A stretch of 64,000 nucleotides of DNA from Burkholderiales bacterium (lineage in GTDB: Bacteria; Pseudomonadota; Gammaproteobacteria; Burkholderiales; Casimicrobiaceae), in the NCBI GenBank assembly GCA_016790165.1, contig JAEUPL010000004.1, positions 22,007 through 86,006 of the forward strand. Reading direction: 5' to 3'. The translations under genes and the position numbers were made by a program. The notes under the pieces are model-generated. The model was given only the letters and a program-made list of their open reading frames with translations, was not told where the DNA came from and did not search any database. Shown one piece after another: positions 31,933-40,959 of the stretch (within the stretch, counting starts at the first letter, position 1; every line of letters begins with the position of its first letter).

Positions 31933-33184
31933 CCGCAGCCCGCCGGGGGGCCACTGGCACTTGCGAGCACTCTTGCGGGCGCCACATCGTCTCGCGTTCG
32001 CTGCCGGCGCAACAATGTTGGCGCTGACGGCGCTGTGGTGGACGGCGATACAAGTCACACGCTGGAGCGATTGGCCGATGGCGTGGGCAGTCCCGATCAC
32101 GGCAGCGCACGGCGTGTTCCTGACCTTTGCGTTCATTCCCCTCTTCTTCGTCGGCTTCCTTTTCACCGCAGGGCCGCGTTGGCTTGGTCTGCCGCCCGTA
32201 ACGGCGGACACAGTATTGCGCCCGGTATTGCTCTACCTATCTGCTTGGGTCGTGTATGTCCCAGCGGTGCATCTGAGTGCCGTGGCGGCTGGCGTCTGTG
32301 TTGCGATCGCCGCAGCTGCGTGGGCGGCGCTCGCGGCACGCTATCGCAAGCTGGTGCGGCAGAGCCGCGTCGAAGACCGCGCACACGCCGGCTTGATCGT
32401 GATCGCCTCAGGTTTGGGCGCGATCACCCTCTTGTTGGTCGCGATTGCACTCGGAAGCGAGAGCTATGTTGTGGTGCGACTGCTGATATTCGCCGGGCTG
32501 TGGGGCTTTTTGGCTCCCACCTATCTAGCGGTTGCCCACCGGATGATCCCATTTTTCACGCTGAGCGTACTGCCGCAATTTGCGCCGTGGCGCCCAACGT
32601 GGTTGTTGAGCGCGTTGGGCGCGGTGACCGTCGTCGGGTTCGCGTCGGCCTTTGTTGACGCGGTGCTGTGGCCGGTGCCAACCGCGCTACGTGGCGTGCA
32701 GGCAATTTTGGAAACTGGCATTGGCGTTGGCCTGATTGCCTTGAGTGTCCGCTGGGGGCTGCTGCCCAGTCTTCGTGTGCGTTTGCTCGCCATGTTGCAG
32801 GTTGGCTTTGCCTGGCTCGGGATCGCGTTCCTGTTGGCTGCCGGCGCGCATGTGGCGATCATGTACGGCGCCGCCAAGGCCGCATTGCAACTGGCCCCGC
32901 TGCATGCGTTGACGATGGGATTCATGGGAGCGACTCTGCTTGCGATGGCGACGCGTGTTAGCGCGGGGCACGGTGGCCGCCCGTTGGTCGCCGACGACTG
33001 GGTGTGGGCGTTGTTCTGGTTGCAGCAATTGGCGACCGGTTTGCGAATAGCGGCGGCGATGCGGCCGTCGGCCACGTGGCTTATTCCTTTGGCATCGGTA
33101 CTCTGGGCGTTTGCCACGGTTGCCTGGGCCGCGCAGCATCTCAACTGGTATGGTCGCCTTAGACTGGACGGCCAGCCTGGTTAG
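31919..33184 (+). CDS. nnrS: NnrS family membrane protein
   Basis: A 421-residue polytopic protein of the NnrS family, which holds heme and copper and eases nitrosative stress during denitrification. About 12 helices. Family stretches are PHRLAFAAGATMLALTALWW, FIPLFFVGFLFTAGPRWLGLPPV, HRMIPFFTLSVLPQFAPWRP, LHALTMGFMGATLLAMATRVSAGHGGRPL. The ATG at 31919 lies inside the end of the receptor gene. Position within the nir/nor island supports the call. Confidence 0.92.
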   Translation: MRVGSRSPPGGHWHLRALLRAPHRLAFAAGATMLALTALWWTAIQVTRWSDWPMAWAVPITAAHGVFLTFAFIPLFFVGFLFTAGPRWLGLPPVTADTVLRPVLLYLSAWVVYVPAVHLSAVAAGVCVAIAAAAWAALAARYRKLVRQSRVEDRAHAGLIVIASGLGAITLLLVAIALGSESYVVVRLLIFAGLWGFLAPTYLAVAHRMIPFFTLSVLPQFAPWRPTWLLSALGAVTVVGFASAFVDAVLWPVPTALRGVQAILETGIGVGLIALSVRWGLLPSLRVRLLAMLQVGFAWLGIAFLLAAGAHVAIMYGAAKAALQLAPLHALTMGFMGATLLAMATRVSAGHGGRPLVADDWVWALFWLQQLATGLRIAAAMRPSATWLIPLASVLWAFATVAWAAQHLNWYGRLRLDGQPG

Positions 33185-33214
33185 GTATGTATTGATGAGC
33201 GGTTGTGGCATGGA

Positions 33215-33775
33215 ATGCGGATGATGGCAGAACGATCAACCTTTCCGGGCTTTGACACGCCCGGCGCAAGCTTTGATGAACCGTTTGAGATGCTCGGCGG
33301 TTGTCACGAACGGGTGGAGCGAACGCTAGCGCTTCTGGAGCGCCTGGTGCCTTATTTGCGGGAACGCGGCGTGGATCAGGTCGCTAAAAATGCAGCAAAC
33401 GATGTGATGCGATATTTTGACCTCGCGGCACCATTGCATCACGAGGACGAAGAGCGGCATGTGTTTCCCGTATTGCTGCGCGGCGAGAACGCGGAACTCA
33501 AGGCAGCGGTCTTACGCCTGCGAGCCGATCACCGGGCGATGTCTGCTGCGTGGGGCGTACTGCGCGACCTGCTGCGCGCTGTCACGGCCAACCCCCCGCA
33601 AGCAGACGTCGCGGCGCTTTCGAGTGCGTGCGCACGATTCACCGCCCTGTACAGCGAACACGTCGAGACCGAAAACAACCTAGTGTTTCCCGCTGCCCGC
33701 GCGCTGCTATCGCAGCAAGAGGTCGCGGCGATGGGGCTCGACATGCGGCAAAGGCGGGGTGTTCGAATATCTTAG
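33215..33775 (+). CDS. hemerythrin-like (HHE) domain protein
   Basis: A 186-residue protein with the four-helix HHE signature: His/Glu ligands in GGCHERVERTL, LHHEDEERHVFPVL, LRADHRAMSAAW and YSEHVETENNLVFPAAR. Such di-iron proteins repair Fe-S clusters or bind NO or O2. The ATG at 33215 is used; 33221, 33224 and a TTG at 33203 are close alternatives. It follows nnrS by 30 nt, so an NO-defence role is likely. Confidence 0.88.
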   Translation: MRMMAERSTFPGFDTPGASFDEPFEMLGGCHERVERTLALLERLVPYLRERGVDQVAKNAANDVMRYFDLAAPLHHEDEERHVFPVLLRGENAELKAAVLRLRADHRAMSAAWGVLRDLLRAVTANPPQADVAALSSACARFTALYSEHVETENNLVFPAARALLSQQEVAAMGLDMRQRRGVRIS

Positions 33776-35598
33776 GCCGCCGCCGTTTGACCCGTCGCCA
33801 ACCAACGATCCCGGCGCGCTTTGCCTGCGACGTCGTCCAGCGACACTTGTAACCACACGGTGTCGTGCTCGGCCTCAGGCACGGTGAGCCGAGCTTGATG
33901 CAGCACGTCGTGGCGGAAGTAACTCACATCGAGCGTGTCGCCCGCGCGAAAGCGCGCCAAGTGTTTGCCTAGCGTCGTGGCGTTGGCGCGGAGGCCGTCA
34001 ATGGCAATCAGGGTGTCACCAGCGCTCAAGCCTGCTTGCCAGGCGGCCGAGCCATTGAGGACGTGCTTGACCGCCGGCAGGCCGCCACCGTCTGCGATTT
34101 GCATCCCCAGCGTGCGAGGATTGGTGTCACAGGTCGCTTCGTCGCGACCGCCGCGATCACCAGCGGTAGAAGATGGGCGTGTTCGATATTGAATTCCGAG
34201 CGTCGCGAAGAGGTCCAGCCAGGGCGGATCGTCGCTACCGTAAACGTAGTCATCAAAGAACTTGCCGAGATCGCGTTGGCACCAGCGCGAAAACAACGAT
34301 TCCGGCCGCTCCGGCACCCCGCGCCCCGTGTCGTCAGCGTTGCCAAATTCAAGCCACAGTGCACGCATGACGTCGTCCAGCGTCGGCGCATCGTCTCCCT
34401 GAGCGCGTTGCGCGAGGTCGAGCGCCAGGGCAATTTGGCTGCCACGCACGTAGTAGCTGAATTGCGAATTGACTGCGTTTTCGTCGGCGCGGTAGTACTT
34501 GATCCAGGCGTCGAAGCTGGCCTCGGCGGCGCTTTGAGGGCGGCGCCCCGGCGTGCGCAGCGCCTGTGTCAGGCGACGACCGAGTAGTTTGAGATAGTCG
34601 CCTTCAGTGATCAGGCCGACACGTTTCAACATCAAGTCGTCGTAGTAGCTGGTAAAGCCTTCAAACAACCACAGAAGTTGCGTGTAGTTTTCTTGAGCTG
34701 TGTTGTAGGGCACCATCGCCGCGGGCTTGATGCGCTTGACGTTCCACGCGTGAAAATACTCATGACTGATGAGGCCGAGCAGGTCGCGGTAGCCTTCGCT
34801 CATGCCTTCGTCATGAGGCGCAGGCAAGTCGCTGCGCGGGGCGATGAGGGCAGTGCTCGCACGGTGTTCCAACCCACCGTAGCCATCGTCAACCACATGC
34901 AGCTGGAACAGATAATTCGGAAAGGGCGCACGTCCGGTCGCGTCCGCGAACAGAGCACAGTGGCCCCGGCAGATGCGTTCGCAATCGCGCCGCAGGCGGT
35001 CGAGATCGCCGCGGTGCCGACCGGAAATCACAAAACGGTGCGTGACTCCACCGGCCTCAAACGTGAACTCGTCGAACGCACTGCACTCGATCGGGTGGTC
35101 AATCAGCTCGTCGTAGCTTGCCGTCGTGTAGCGACCGAAGCCGCGTTCGCTGACTGCAATTGGCGTCATTGCGGTGGCGCACTTCCAGTGTTCGCTCCCG
35201 ACGAAGTGAGGCGGATGGACATCCACCGTGCAGGGGGTGGCGGGCGACGTCAGGCTGTGAAGCAGGCAGGCGGCTGGATTAACAAAGCCGCGCGACGCAT
35301 CAAAATAGCAGCCACGCACCGAGCGATCCCACGCGTAAACGCGATACCGCACGATCACGATGGCGTCGGCGCGTGCGTCGATCTTCCAGGTCGATTTGTC
35401 GATTTTCTTGACCGGCACCGCGCCGCCAGTCTGTTCTGCCGACACTGTCAGCACGTGGCGAGCGAACTCACGTATCAGGTACGAGCCGGGAATCCATGAC
35501 GGCATCGCAACGCGCTGGTCCGCGCCGGCTGGCAAGGTCATCTCGACGTCCAGCCAATGACCGGCTGGGTCGGCGAAGCAAATGTTGTAGTGCACCAT
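33772..35598 (-). CDS. M61 family glycyl aminopeptidase-like protease with PDZ domain
   Basis: A 608-residue zinc protease. The catalytic H-E-x-x-H is in GLISHEYFHAWNVKRIKP, the downstream Glu is in LLWLFEGFTSYYDDLML, and the N-terminal domain has PSWIPGSYLIREFARHV. A C-terminal PDZ domain (SAAWQAGLSAGDTLIAIDGLR) binds peptide ends. No signal peptide is seen, so it is cytoplasmic. It is convergent with the hemerythrin gene, overlapping its stop by 4 nt. Confidence 0.92.
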   Translation of the reverse strand: MVHYNICFADPAGHWLDVEMTLPAGADQRVAMPSWIPGSYLIREFARHVLTVSAEQTGGAVPVKKIDKSTWKIDARADAIVIVRYRVYAWDRSVRGCYFDASRGFVNPAACLLHSLTSPATPCTVDVHPPHFVGSEHWKCATAMTPIAVSERGFGRYTTASYDELIDHPIECSAFDEFTFEAGGVTHRFVISGRHRGDLDRLRRDCERICRGHCALFADATGRAPFPNYLFQLHVVDDGYGGLEHRASTALIAPRSDLPAPHDEGMSEGYRDLLGLISHEYFHAWNVKRIKPAAMVPYNTAQENYTQLLWLFEGFTSYYDDLMLKRVGLITEGDYLKLLGRRLTQALRTPGRRPQSAAEASFDAWIKYYRADENAVNSQFSYYVRGSQIALALDLAQRAQGDDAPTLDDVMRALWLEFGNADDTGRGVPERPESLFSRWCQRDLGKFFDDYVYGSDDPPWLDLFATLGIQYRTRPSSTAGDRGGRDEATCDTNPRTLGMQIADGGGLPAVKHVLNGSAAWQAGLSAGDTLIAIDGLRANATTLGKHLARFRAGDTLDVSYFRHDVLHQARLTVPEAEHDTVWLQVSLDDVAGKARRDRWLATGQTAAA

Positions 35599-35670
35599 TC
35601 GGCGATTATGCCGCCGAGGTGGTGGCGGCGTGCGCGTTACTCACGCGCGCGGCTCGCGGCAAAGGCGGCG

Positions 35671-35746
35671 TGGCACCCCGGAGACGAATCGAACGTCCGA
35701 CCTCTCCCTTAGGAGGGGAGAGCTCTATCCACTGAGCTACCGGGGC
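35671..35746 (-). tRNA. tRNA-Arg (anticodon CCU)
   Basis: A complete cloverleaf on the minus strand: the acceptor stem starts GCCCCGG at 35746, the D arm follows with AGCTCAGTGGATAGAGCT, the anticodon stem is CTCCC...GGGAG with the loop CTCCTAA (anticodon CCU, reading AGG), and the T arm contains GTTCGATTC. The last acceptor pair is G1-U72, the discriminator base is G, and CCA is encoded at 35671-35673. Confidence 0.95.
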
Positions 35747-35911
35747 ACAGTTGCAATTGTTGCAAATTTTCCGCTTCCCGCTCGCGGATGAGGGATAGCC
35801 CCAGTCGCTCTACACTTCCGGCATGTATTCAATTCACCCCGGACAGCCCTCCGCCTGCTTGTCCCGATCCGCCGGCAAGGCGTCCTCGAACCCCGGACGG
35901 TTGCTACCGTG

Positions 35912-36952
35912 ATGCAACCTGCCAGCGCGGCGTCGTTGCCACCCATTGCGGTCGTCGGGGCCGGATCATTTGGTACCGCACTCGCGATTCAATTGGCTCG
36001 CCGCGGCAATTCGACGCGTCTGTGTGGTCGCCACGCAGACGAAATGGCGGACGCGCAGCGGGAGCGCCGCAATCCCCGTTATCTGCAAGACTGCGTCTTC
36101 CCGGATGGCCTAACCGCGACTTCTGATCTCCGCGCCGCGCTTGAGCACGGTACCGAGATTGTGGTGGCGACGCCGAGTCATGCGCTTCGGGAAACGCTGG
36201 CGGCGCTCCACCCCTTGCTCGAAGCCCGTCGTGCTGACGTCGACACGCGCCACGCAGGGGTGGTGGTGGCCTGCAAGGGGTTTGAGCCAGGGAGCGGTAA
36301 GCTCTCGCATGAGGTTGCGCGGGAGGTGCTGGGCGAAGTGCATCCGTACGCCGTGCTCTCTGGACCGACGTTTGCGAGCGAACTAGGACGAGGGCTGCCG
36401 ACCGCAGTGATCGTGGCTTCGCGCGACGAGGCGTTTGCCACCCGCGTAGCGCATCGTCTCAACGGCGGCGGCTTTCGTGCCTATGTGGGGCGCGACGTGA
36501 TCGGCGTTGAGCTGGGGGGCGCATCGAAGAACGTCATCGCGATCGCGGCCGGGACCTCAGACGGTCTTGGTTTTGGCGCAAATGCGCGCAGCCTGCTCAT
36601 CACTCGCGGCCTGGCTGAGATTCGACGCCTGGGTCAACCCATGGGTGCCCAGAGCGAGACGCTGATGGGCCTCGCCGGCCTCGGCGATCTTGTACTCACC
36701 TGCACCGACAACCAGTCCCGAAACCGTCGCATGGGATTGCTTCTCGCGGGCGGCAAATCGGTCCACCAGGCCACGGAGGAAATTCAGCAGGTCGTCGAAG
36801 GCGTCAAGGCTGCGCCTGAAGTCTTGCGCCTTGCGCGACGGCACGGGGTGTCGATGCCAATCACCGAAGTCGCTTGCGCGGTGCTGGACGGCAAGTTGAG
36901 TCCGAGTGAGGCGTTCGCCAAGCTGGCGTCACGTTCGGTCCGTGCAGAGTAG
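35912..36952 (+). CDS. gpsA: glycerol-3-phosphate dehydrogenase [NAD(P)+]
   Basis: A 346-residue cytoplasmic enzyme that reduces dihydroxyacetone phosphate to sn-glycerol 3-phosphate for phospholipid synthesis. The NAD-binding motif is AVVGAGSFGTALAIQLARRG, followed by PSHALRETL, VVVACKGFEPGSGKLSHEV, LSGPTFASELGRGLPTAV, the catalytic-lysine helix GGASKNVIAIAAGTSDGLG, and GLAGLGDLVLTCTDNQSRN. The start is ATG at 35912, with a GTG one codon earlier. Normal length. Confidence 0.95.
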   Translation: MQPASAASLPPIAVVGAGSFGTALAIQLARRGNSTRLCGRHADEMADAQRERRNPRYLQDCVFPDGLTATSDLRAALEHGTEIVVATPSHALRETLAALHPLLEARRADVDTRHAGVVVACKGFEPGSGKLSHEVAREVLGEVHPYAVLSGPTFASELGRGLPTAVIVASRDEAFATRVAHRLNGGGFRAYVGRDVIGVELGGASKNVIAIAAGTSDGLGFGANARSLLITRGLAEIRRLGQPMGAQSETLMGLAGLGDLVLTCTDNQSRNRRMGLLLAGGKSVHQATEEIQQVVEGVKAAPEVLRLARRHGVSMPITEVACAVLDGKLSPSEAFAKLASRSVRAE

Positions 36953-37073
36953 CTGCTCGGTCCGGCCGACGTGGAGGATTGCGCGAGAGTGAGCGAACGT
37001 TGACGAATCGCTGCGATGCGCGACTACAGGCCACAACGCATGCCAAACTGACTCGTCGCGCTGATTAACTGCC

Positions 37074-38744
37074 ATGACCATCACTTCTTCTTCCGCCTGG
37101 CTTTCCTTGCTCGAGCACGCCGATGCGATGCGCGACTATCGGGTCGCTGAAGCTTTTCAAGCCGATCCGGCTCGAGCCGACCGGTTTTCGCTGCGTGCGG
37201 CGGGTTTGTTTGTTGATTTTTCGAAGCAGCGGATCAATGCTGAAACCCTGGCGCGATTGCTTGCCGTTGCTGAAGCGGCGGACGTGCTGGCACGTCGCGA
37301 CGCGATGGCGGCCGGCGAACCCATCAATTGCACGGAGCAGCGCGCTGTACTGCACATGGCGCTGCGCAATCGAGCCGGCAGTTCGCGGCGCTACGTCACG
37401 CGGGGTTACGACGTGGCGTCTGACGTGGAGGCCGTGCAGCAGCAGATGGCACGCCTTTGCGACGACATTCACAGCGGCCGCTGGAGGGGCTGGCGCGGCG
37501 ACAAGATCACCGATGTGGTCAATATTGGCATTGGCGGCTCCGACTTGGGACCGTTCATGGTGACCGAAGCGTTGCGCCGTGATGCTTTTCCGGCAATTCG
37601 TGCGCATTTCGTGTCGAACGTGGACGGTGCGCACCTGCAGCGCGTGCTTTCGCAATGCAACCCGGGAAGTACGCTTTTCGTCATCGTGTCGAAAACGTTT
37701 AGTACGACAGAGACACTAATGAACGCCCGTGCGGCTCGCGAATGGCTGCTCGCGAGCGGGGCGAAGGAAAGGGACGTTTGCAAACATTTTGTTGCGGTAT
37801 CGGCATACCTCGATGCGGCGCGCGAATTCGGGATTGATGCGGCCAACGTGTTTCAGTTCTGGGATTGGGTGGGCGGTCGCTTTTCGTTGTGGTCGGCGGT
37901 TGGTCTGACCATCGCGCTGGCCACCAGCATGGCGGTGTTTCGCGACCTGCTCGCGGGCGCGCACGCGATGGATGAGCATTTCCTGACAGCGGCGCCTGAG
38001 TGCAATCTGCCTCTGTTGATGGCACTCATCGGCGTCTGGAATCGGAACGGATTGGGCGCAGAAAGCCTCTGTGTTGCGCCGTACAGTCAGGATCTGCGGC
38101 GCCTGCCTTCGTACCTGCAGCAGCTCGAAATGGAAAGCAACGGCAAGTCGGTCGGTATCGATGGAGCGCCACTGGAGGTGGCAACCTGCCCATTGATTTG
38201 GGGCGAGCCGGGCACCAATGGCCAGCACGCTTTTTTTCAGCTCCTGCATCAGGGGACGACGGTGGTACCGGTTGATTTCATCGCAGTGCTCGCCAACGAC
38301 GGCTCCTACCCAGACCACCAACGTGCGTTACTCGCCAACTGTTTTGCGCAGTCCGAGGCGTTGATGCTGGGCAAGACCGAGTCGCAAGTGCGTGCCGAAT
38401 TGATCGAAGCGGGGCTGGATGCTGCGGCCGTCAACTCACTTGCGCCACACAAGATATTCGCCGGCAATCGACCGAGTACGACCATCCTGCTACCCGCATT
38501 GACCGCGCACTCGATCGGAGCGCTGATTGCACTCTACGAGCACAAAGTCTTCGCGCAGGGCGTGCTATGGGGCGTCAATTCGTTCGATCAGTGGGGCGTC
38601 GAGCTGGGGAAGCAGCTTGCGCGACGCATTGATCTCGAGCTGGCGGAGGGTGCGATCAGCAGTGTCGGTAAGCCTGCACACGACGCGTCTACCCGCAACC
38701 TGATGGCGGCGGCAATCGGCGCGACCGGGAGTATCAAGAGGTAG
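37074..38744 (+). CDS. pgi: glucose-6-phosphate isomerase
   Basis: A 556-residue enzyme interconverting glucose-6-phosphate and fructose-6-phosphate. Landmarks are NIGIGGSDLGPFMVTEAL, VSKTFSTTETLMNARAAREWL, FWDWVGGRFSLWSAVGLTIAL, the catalytic-Glu/His signature LPSYLQQLEMESNGKSV and WGEPGTNGQHAFFQLLHQGTTVVPVDFI. Length is normal for the long bacterial type. Confidence 0.97.
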   Translation: MTITSSSAWLSLLEHADAMRDYRVAEAFQADPARADRFSLRAAGLFVDFSKQRINAETLARLLAVAEAADVLARRDAMAAGEPINCTEQRAVLHMALRNRAGSSRRYVTRGYDVASDVEAVQQQMARLCDDIHSGRWRGWRGDKITDVVNIGIGGSDLGPFMVTEALRRDAFPAIRAHFVSNVDGAHLQRVLSQCNPGSTLFVIVSKTFSTTETLMNARAAREWLLASGAKERDVCKHFVAVSAYLDAAREFGIDAANVFQFWDWVGGRFSLWSAVGLTIALATSMAVFRDLLAGAHAMDEHFLTAAPECNLPLLMALIGVWNRNGLGAESLCVAPYSQDLRRLPSYLQQLEMESNGKSVGIDGAPLEVATCPLIWGEPGTNGQHAFFQLLHQGTTVVPVDFIAVLANDGSYPDHQRALLANCFAQSEALMLGKTESQVRAELIEAGLDAAAVNSLAPHKIFAGNRPSTTILLPALTAHSIGALIALYEHKVFAQGVLWGVNSFDQWGVELGKQLARRIDLELAEGAISSVGKPAHDASTRNLMAAAIGATGSIKR

Positions 38745-38849
38745 CGCTAGCGGCAAGCTCGACAAGTCGTCGCCGATCAACGCACTTGTCGGGGCAATGA
38801 TGTCTCGTTCCGACGGATCGCAAAGCGCGCTGGACGAATCCAGCACCAT

Positions 38850-39257
38850 TCAGCTGGCGGGATTTGCCTCGATCAGCAGTAGAGCCGCTACCGCACGGCC
38901 TTCAGCCAGGAGCAGGTTGTAGGTCCTGCAGGCTGCGTCGGTAGCCATGACTTCGAAGCCGATTTGAGCCTCGATGAGCGGCCTCAAGGCATCCACTTTG
39001 GGAAATCGAAGGGAACGCCCAGTGCCGATCAGGACGATTTCATTGCTCGCGACGGCGGCTGGCGCCACCGCGCCGCCGTCAATGTCAGCGAAGCAAGTCA
39101 CCGGCCAGTGCTGGGGCGGACGATCATGCGCGACGAGCACGCTCGACGAGTGAACAGACGCTCCGATCATAACGGACGTTGGCGTGGTGGCGGTGATTGC
39201 AAATTCGCTGGTCGCCTCGCGCTGGAATCGGGTAGCCATGAAATCGACGCGTGACAA
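38850..39257 (-). CDS. Mth938-like domain protein
   Basis: A 135-residue protein with the Mth938/DUF498 fold signature (TCFADI...NEIVLIGTGRSLRFPKVDALRPLIEAQIGFEVMATDAACRTYNLLLAEGRAVAALLL). The start shown is a TTG at 39257; the ATG at 39239 is the other candidate. The family is uncharacterised in bacteria and linked to respiratory-complex assembly in eukaryotes. Confidence 0.85.
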   Translation of the reverse strand: MSRVDFMATRFQREATSEFAITATTPTSVMIGASVHSSSVLVAHDRPPQHWPVTCFADIDGGAVAPAAVASNEIVLIGTGRSLRFPKVDALRPLIEAQIGFEVMATDAACRTYNLLLAEGRAVAALLLIEANPAS

Positions 39258-39309
39258 ATGGAGCCGAGATTATTCACCACCCGATCACCCCGAGCGTCGG
39301 AATGCTGCG

Positions 39310-39338
39310 TTGCAGCGAAGCAGATAACCTTGTAAACT
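39310..39338 (+). promoter_or_regulatory. possible sigma-70 promoter upstream of alaC
   Basis: TTGCAG (39310-39315) and TAAACT (39333-39338) are spaced by 17 nt. If used, the alaC mRNA has a leader of about 185 nt containing a GC-rich possible hairpin (CCCCC near 39354 with AGGAGGGG near 39385). The match is moderate. Confidence 0.4.
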
Positions 39339-39530
39339 CAACGACTTAGGTGCCCCCTTCGTCTGCCAGATTCCTGTTGGATCGAGGAGGGGTGTTTCGA
39401 AGTAGGTCGTTGCTGCGCCCCACGGATGGTGCCCAACTGCGCCGAAAGTCTCCACCGGACACTCGCCCGATTGCGTGACTGCCTATTATTTGCGGCAGTG
39501 CCGACGTAAACAGGGCGTCGTGCAACTCAC

Positions 39531-40754
39531 ATGACGACTTTGACCCCTCCCGCGCCCGTTGTGACGCCGCAAACGGAGTTCTCGCGCATCAAGCGCCTTC
39601 CCCCTTACGTTTTTGCGATCACCACCGATCTGAAAATGGCCGCACGTCGTGGCGGTGAGGACATCATCGACTTTGGCATGGGTAACCCCGACGGCCCCAC
39701 GCCAAAGCATATCGTCGACAAGCTGGTCGAAACCGCGCAACGCGGCGACACGCACGGCTACAGCGTGTCAAAAGGCATTCCACGCTTGCGGCGGGCAATT
39801 TGCAACTGGTATGACACGCGCTACGGCGCCAAACTGGACCCGGACACCGAGGCCATCGTCACTATCGGCTCGAAAGAAGGCCTCGCGCACCTGATGCTCG
39901 CGACGCTTGACCGTGGTGACACGGTGCTGGTGCCGAATCCCAGCTACCCGATTCACATTTACGGTGCGATCATCGCGGGTGCGGATATCCGCTCGATTCG
40001 CATGACCTCCGACGTGGATTTCTTCGAAGAAATCGAGCGCGCTATTCGGGAAAGTTTTCCGAAGCCCAAGATGCTGATTCTGGGTTTCCCATCCAACCCG
40101 ACGGCGACTTGTGTCGATCTCCCCTTTTTCGAGAAAGTGGTTGCGCTCGCCAAAGAGCACGGTATCTGGATCGTGCATGACCTGGCCTATGCAGACTTGG
40201 GATTTGACGGCTACAAACCGCCCAGCATCATGCAAGTGCCGGGTGCGAAAGACGTCGCCGTTGAGTTCTTCACGATGAGTAAGAGCTACAACATGGCCGG
40301 TTGGCGCGTGGGGTTCATGGTTGGCAACCCGCATCTCGTGGCAGCACTGGGTCGCATCAAGGGCTACAACGACTACGGTACCTTCACGCCCATCCAAGTG
40401 GCGTCGATTGCCGCACTGGAGGGGCCGCAAGACTGCGTTGAAGAAATTCGTTTGAAGTATTTGTCCCGTCGAAACGTGATGGTCAAGGGGCTCCACGAAG
40501 CGGGCTGGATGGTCGACAATCCAAAGGCCAGCATGTACATCTGGGCGAAAATCCCGGAACCGTATGCGAAGATGGGTTCGCTCGAATTCGCCAAGAAGCT
40601 TCTCGCCGACGCGAAAGTCAGCGTCTCGCCCGGAATCGGCTTCGGTCAATACGGCGACACGCATGTGCGTTTCGCATTGATCGAAAACGAAGCGCGATCA
40701 CGCCAAGCCGTGCGTGGCATTAAGGACATGTTCAAGAAGGATGGGTTGTTGTAG
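39531..40754 (+). CDS. alaC: alanine transaminase (AlaC-type, PLP class I)
   Basis: A 407-residue aminotransferase making alanine from pyruvate and glutamate. It shows [59 protein letters not shown], the [19 protein letters not shown] motif, and the PLP-lysine motif [18 protein letters not shown]. Its closest remembered relatives are AlaC (YfdZ)-type proteins in betaproteobacteria, where the gene is commonly followed by homoserine dehydrogenase, as here. Confidence 0.92.
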   Translation: MTTLTPPAPVVTPQTEFSRIKRLPPYVFAITTDLKMAARRGGEDIIDFGMGNPDGPTPKHIVDKLVETAQRGDTHGYSVSKGIPRLRRAICNWYDTRYGAKLDPDTEAIVTIGSKEGLAHLMLATLDRGDTVLVPNPSYPIHIYGAIIAGADIRSIRMTSDVDFFEEIERAIRESFPKPKMLILGFPSNPTATCVDLPFFEKVVALAKEHGIWIVHDLAYADLGFDGYKPPSIMQVPGAKDVAVEFFTMSKSYNMAGWRVGFMVGNPHLVAALGRIKGYNDYGTFTPIQVASIAALEGPQDCVEEIRLKYLSRRNVMVKGLHEAGWMVDNPKASMYIWAKIPEPYAKMGSLEFAKKLLADAKVSVSPGIGFGQYGDTHVRFALIENEARSRQAVRGIKDMFKKDGLL

Positions 40755-40770
40755 CGCAGGGCGCTACAAC
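40748..40770. other. hairpin over the alaC stop codon
   Basis: GTTGTAGCGC (40748-40757) and GCGCTACAAC (40761-40770) form a perfect 10-bp stem with a 3-nt loop, spanning the alaC stop. There is no T-run. A second small GC-rich palindrome (GGCGGCG-TT-CGCCGCC) follows near 40815-40830. Confidence 0.5.
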
Positions 40771-40959
40771 GCGGGACGACGAGACATCGCTCGCTTTGCT
40801 CGCTAAGACGACGGCGGCGTTCGCCGCCTAGCACGCAAAGCGTTGTCGCCGGAGTGGCATTCAACACAATATGCAAAGCACAACACAATCAACATCTGCT
40901 CGCGTCATAGCGCCCTCGGCGCGACGTTCTTCGTCCTTGGTCCTGCCGCAGGCACAACT

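Noticed and set aside
35671-35746. tRNA-Arg as an attachment site for an integrated element
   Set aside because: No integrase gene, no repeated tRNA end and only housekeeping genes on both sides.
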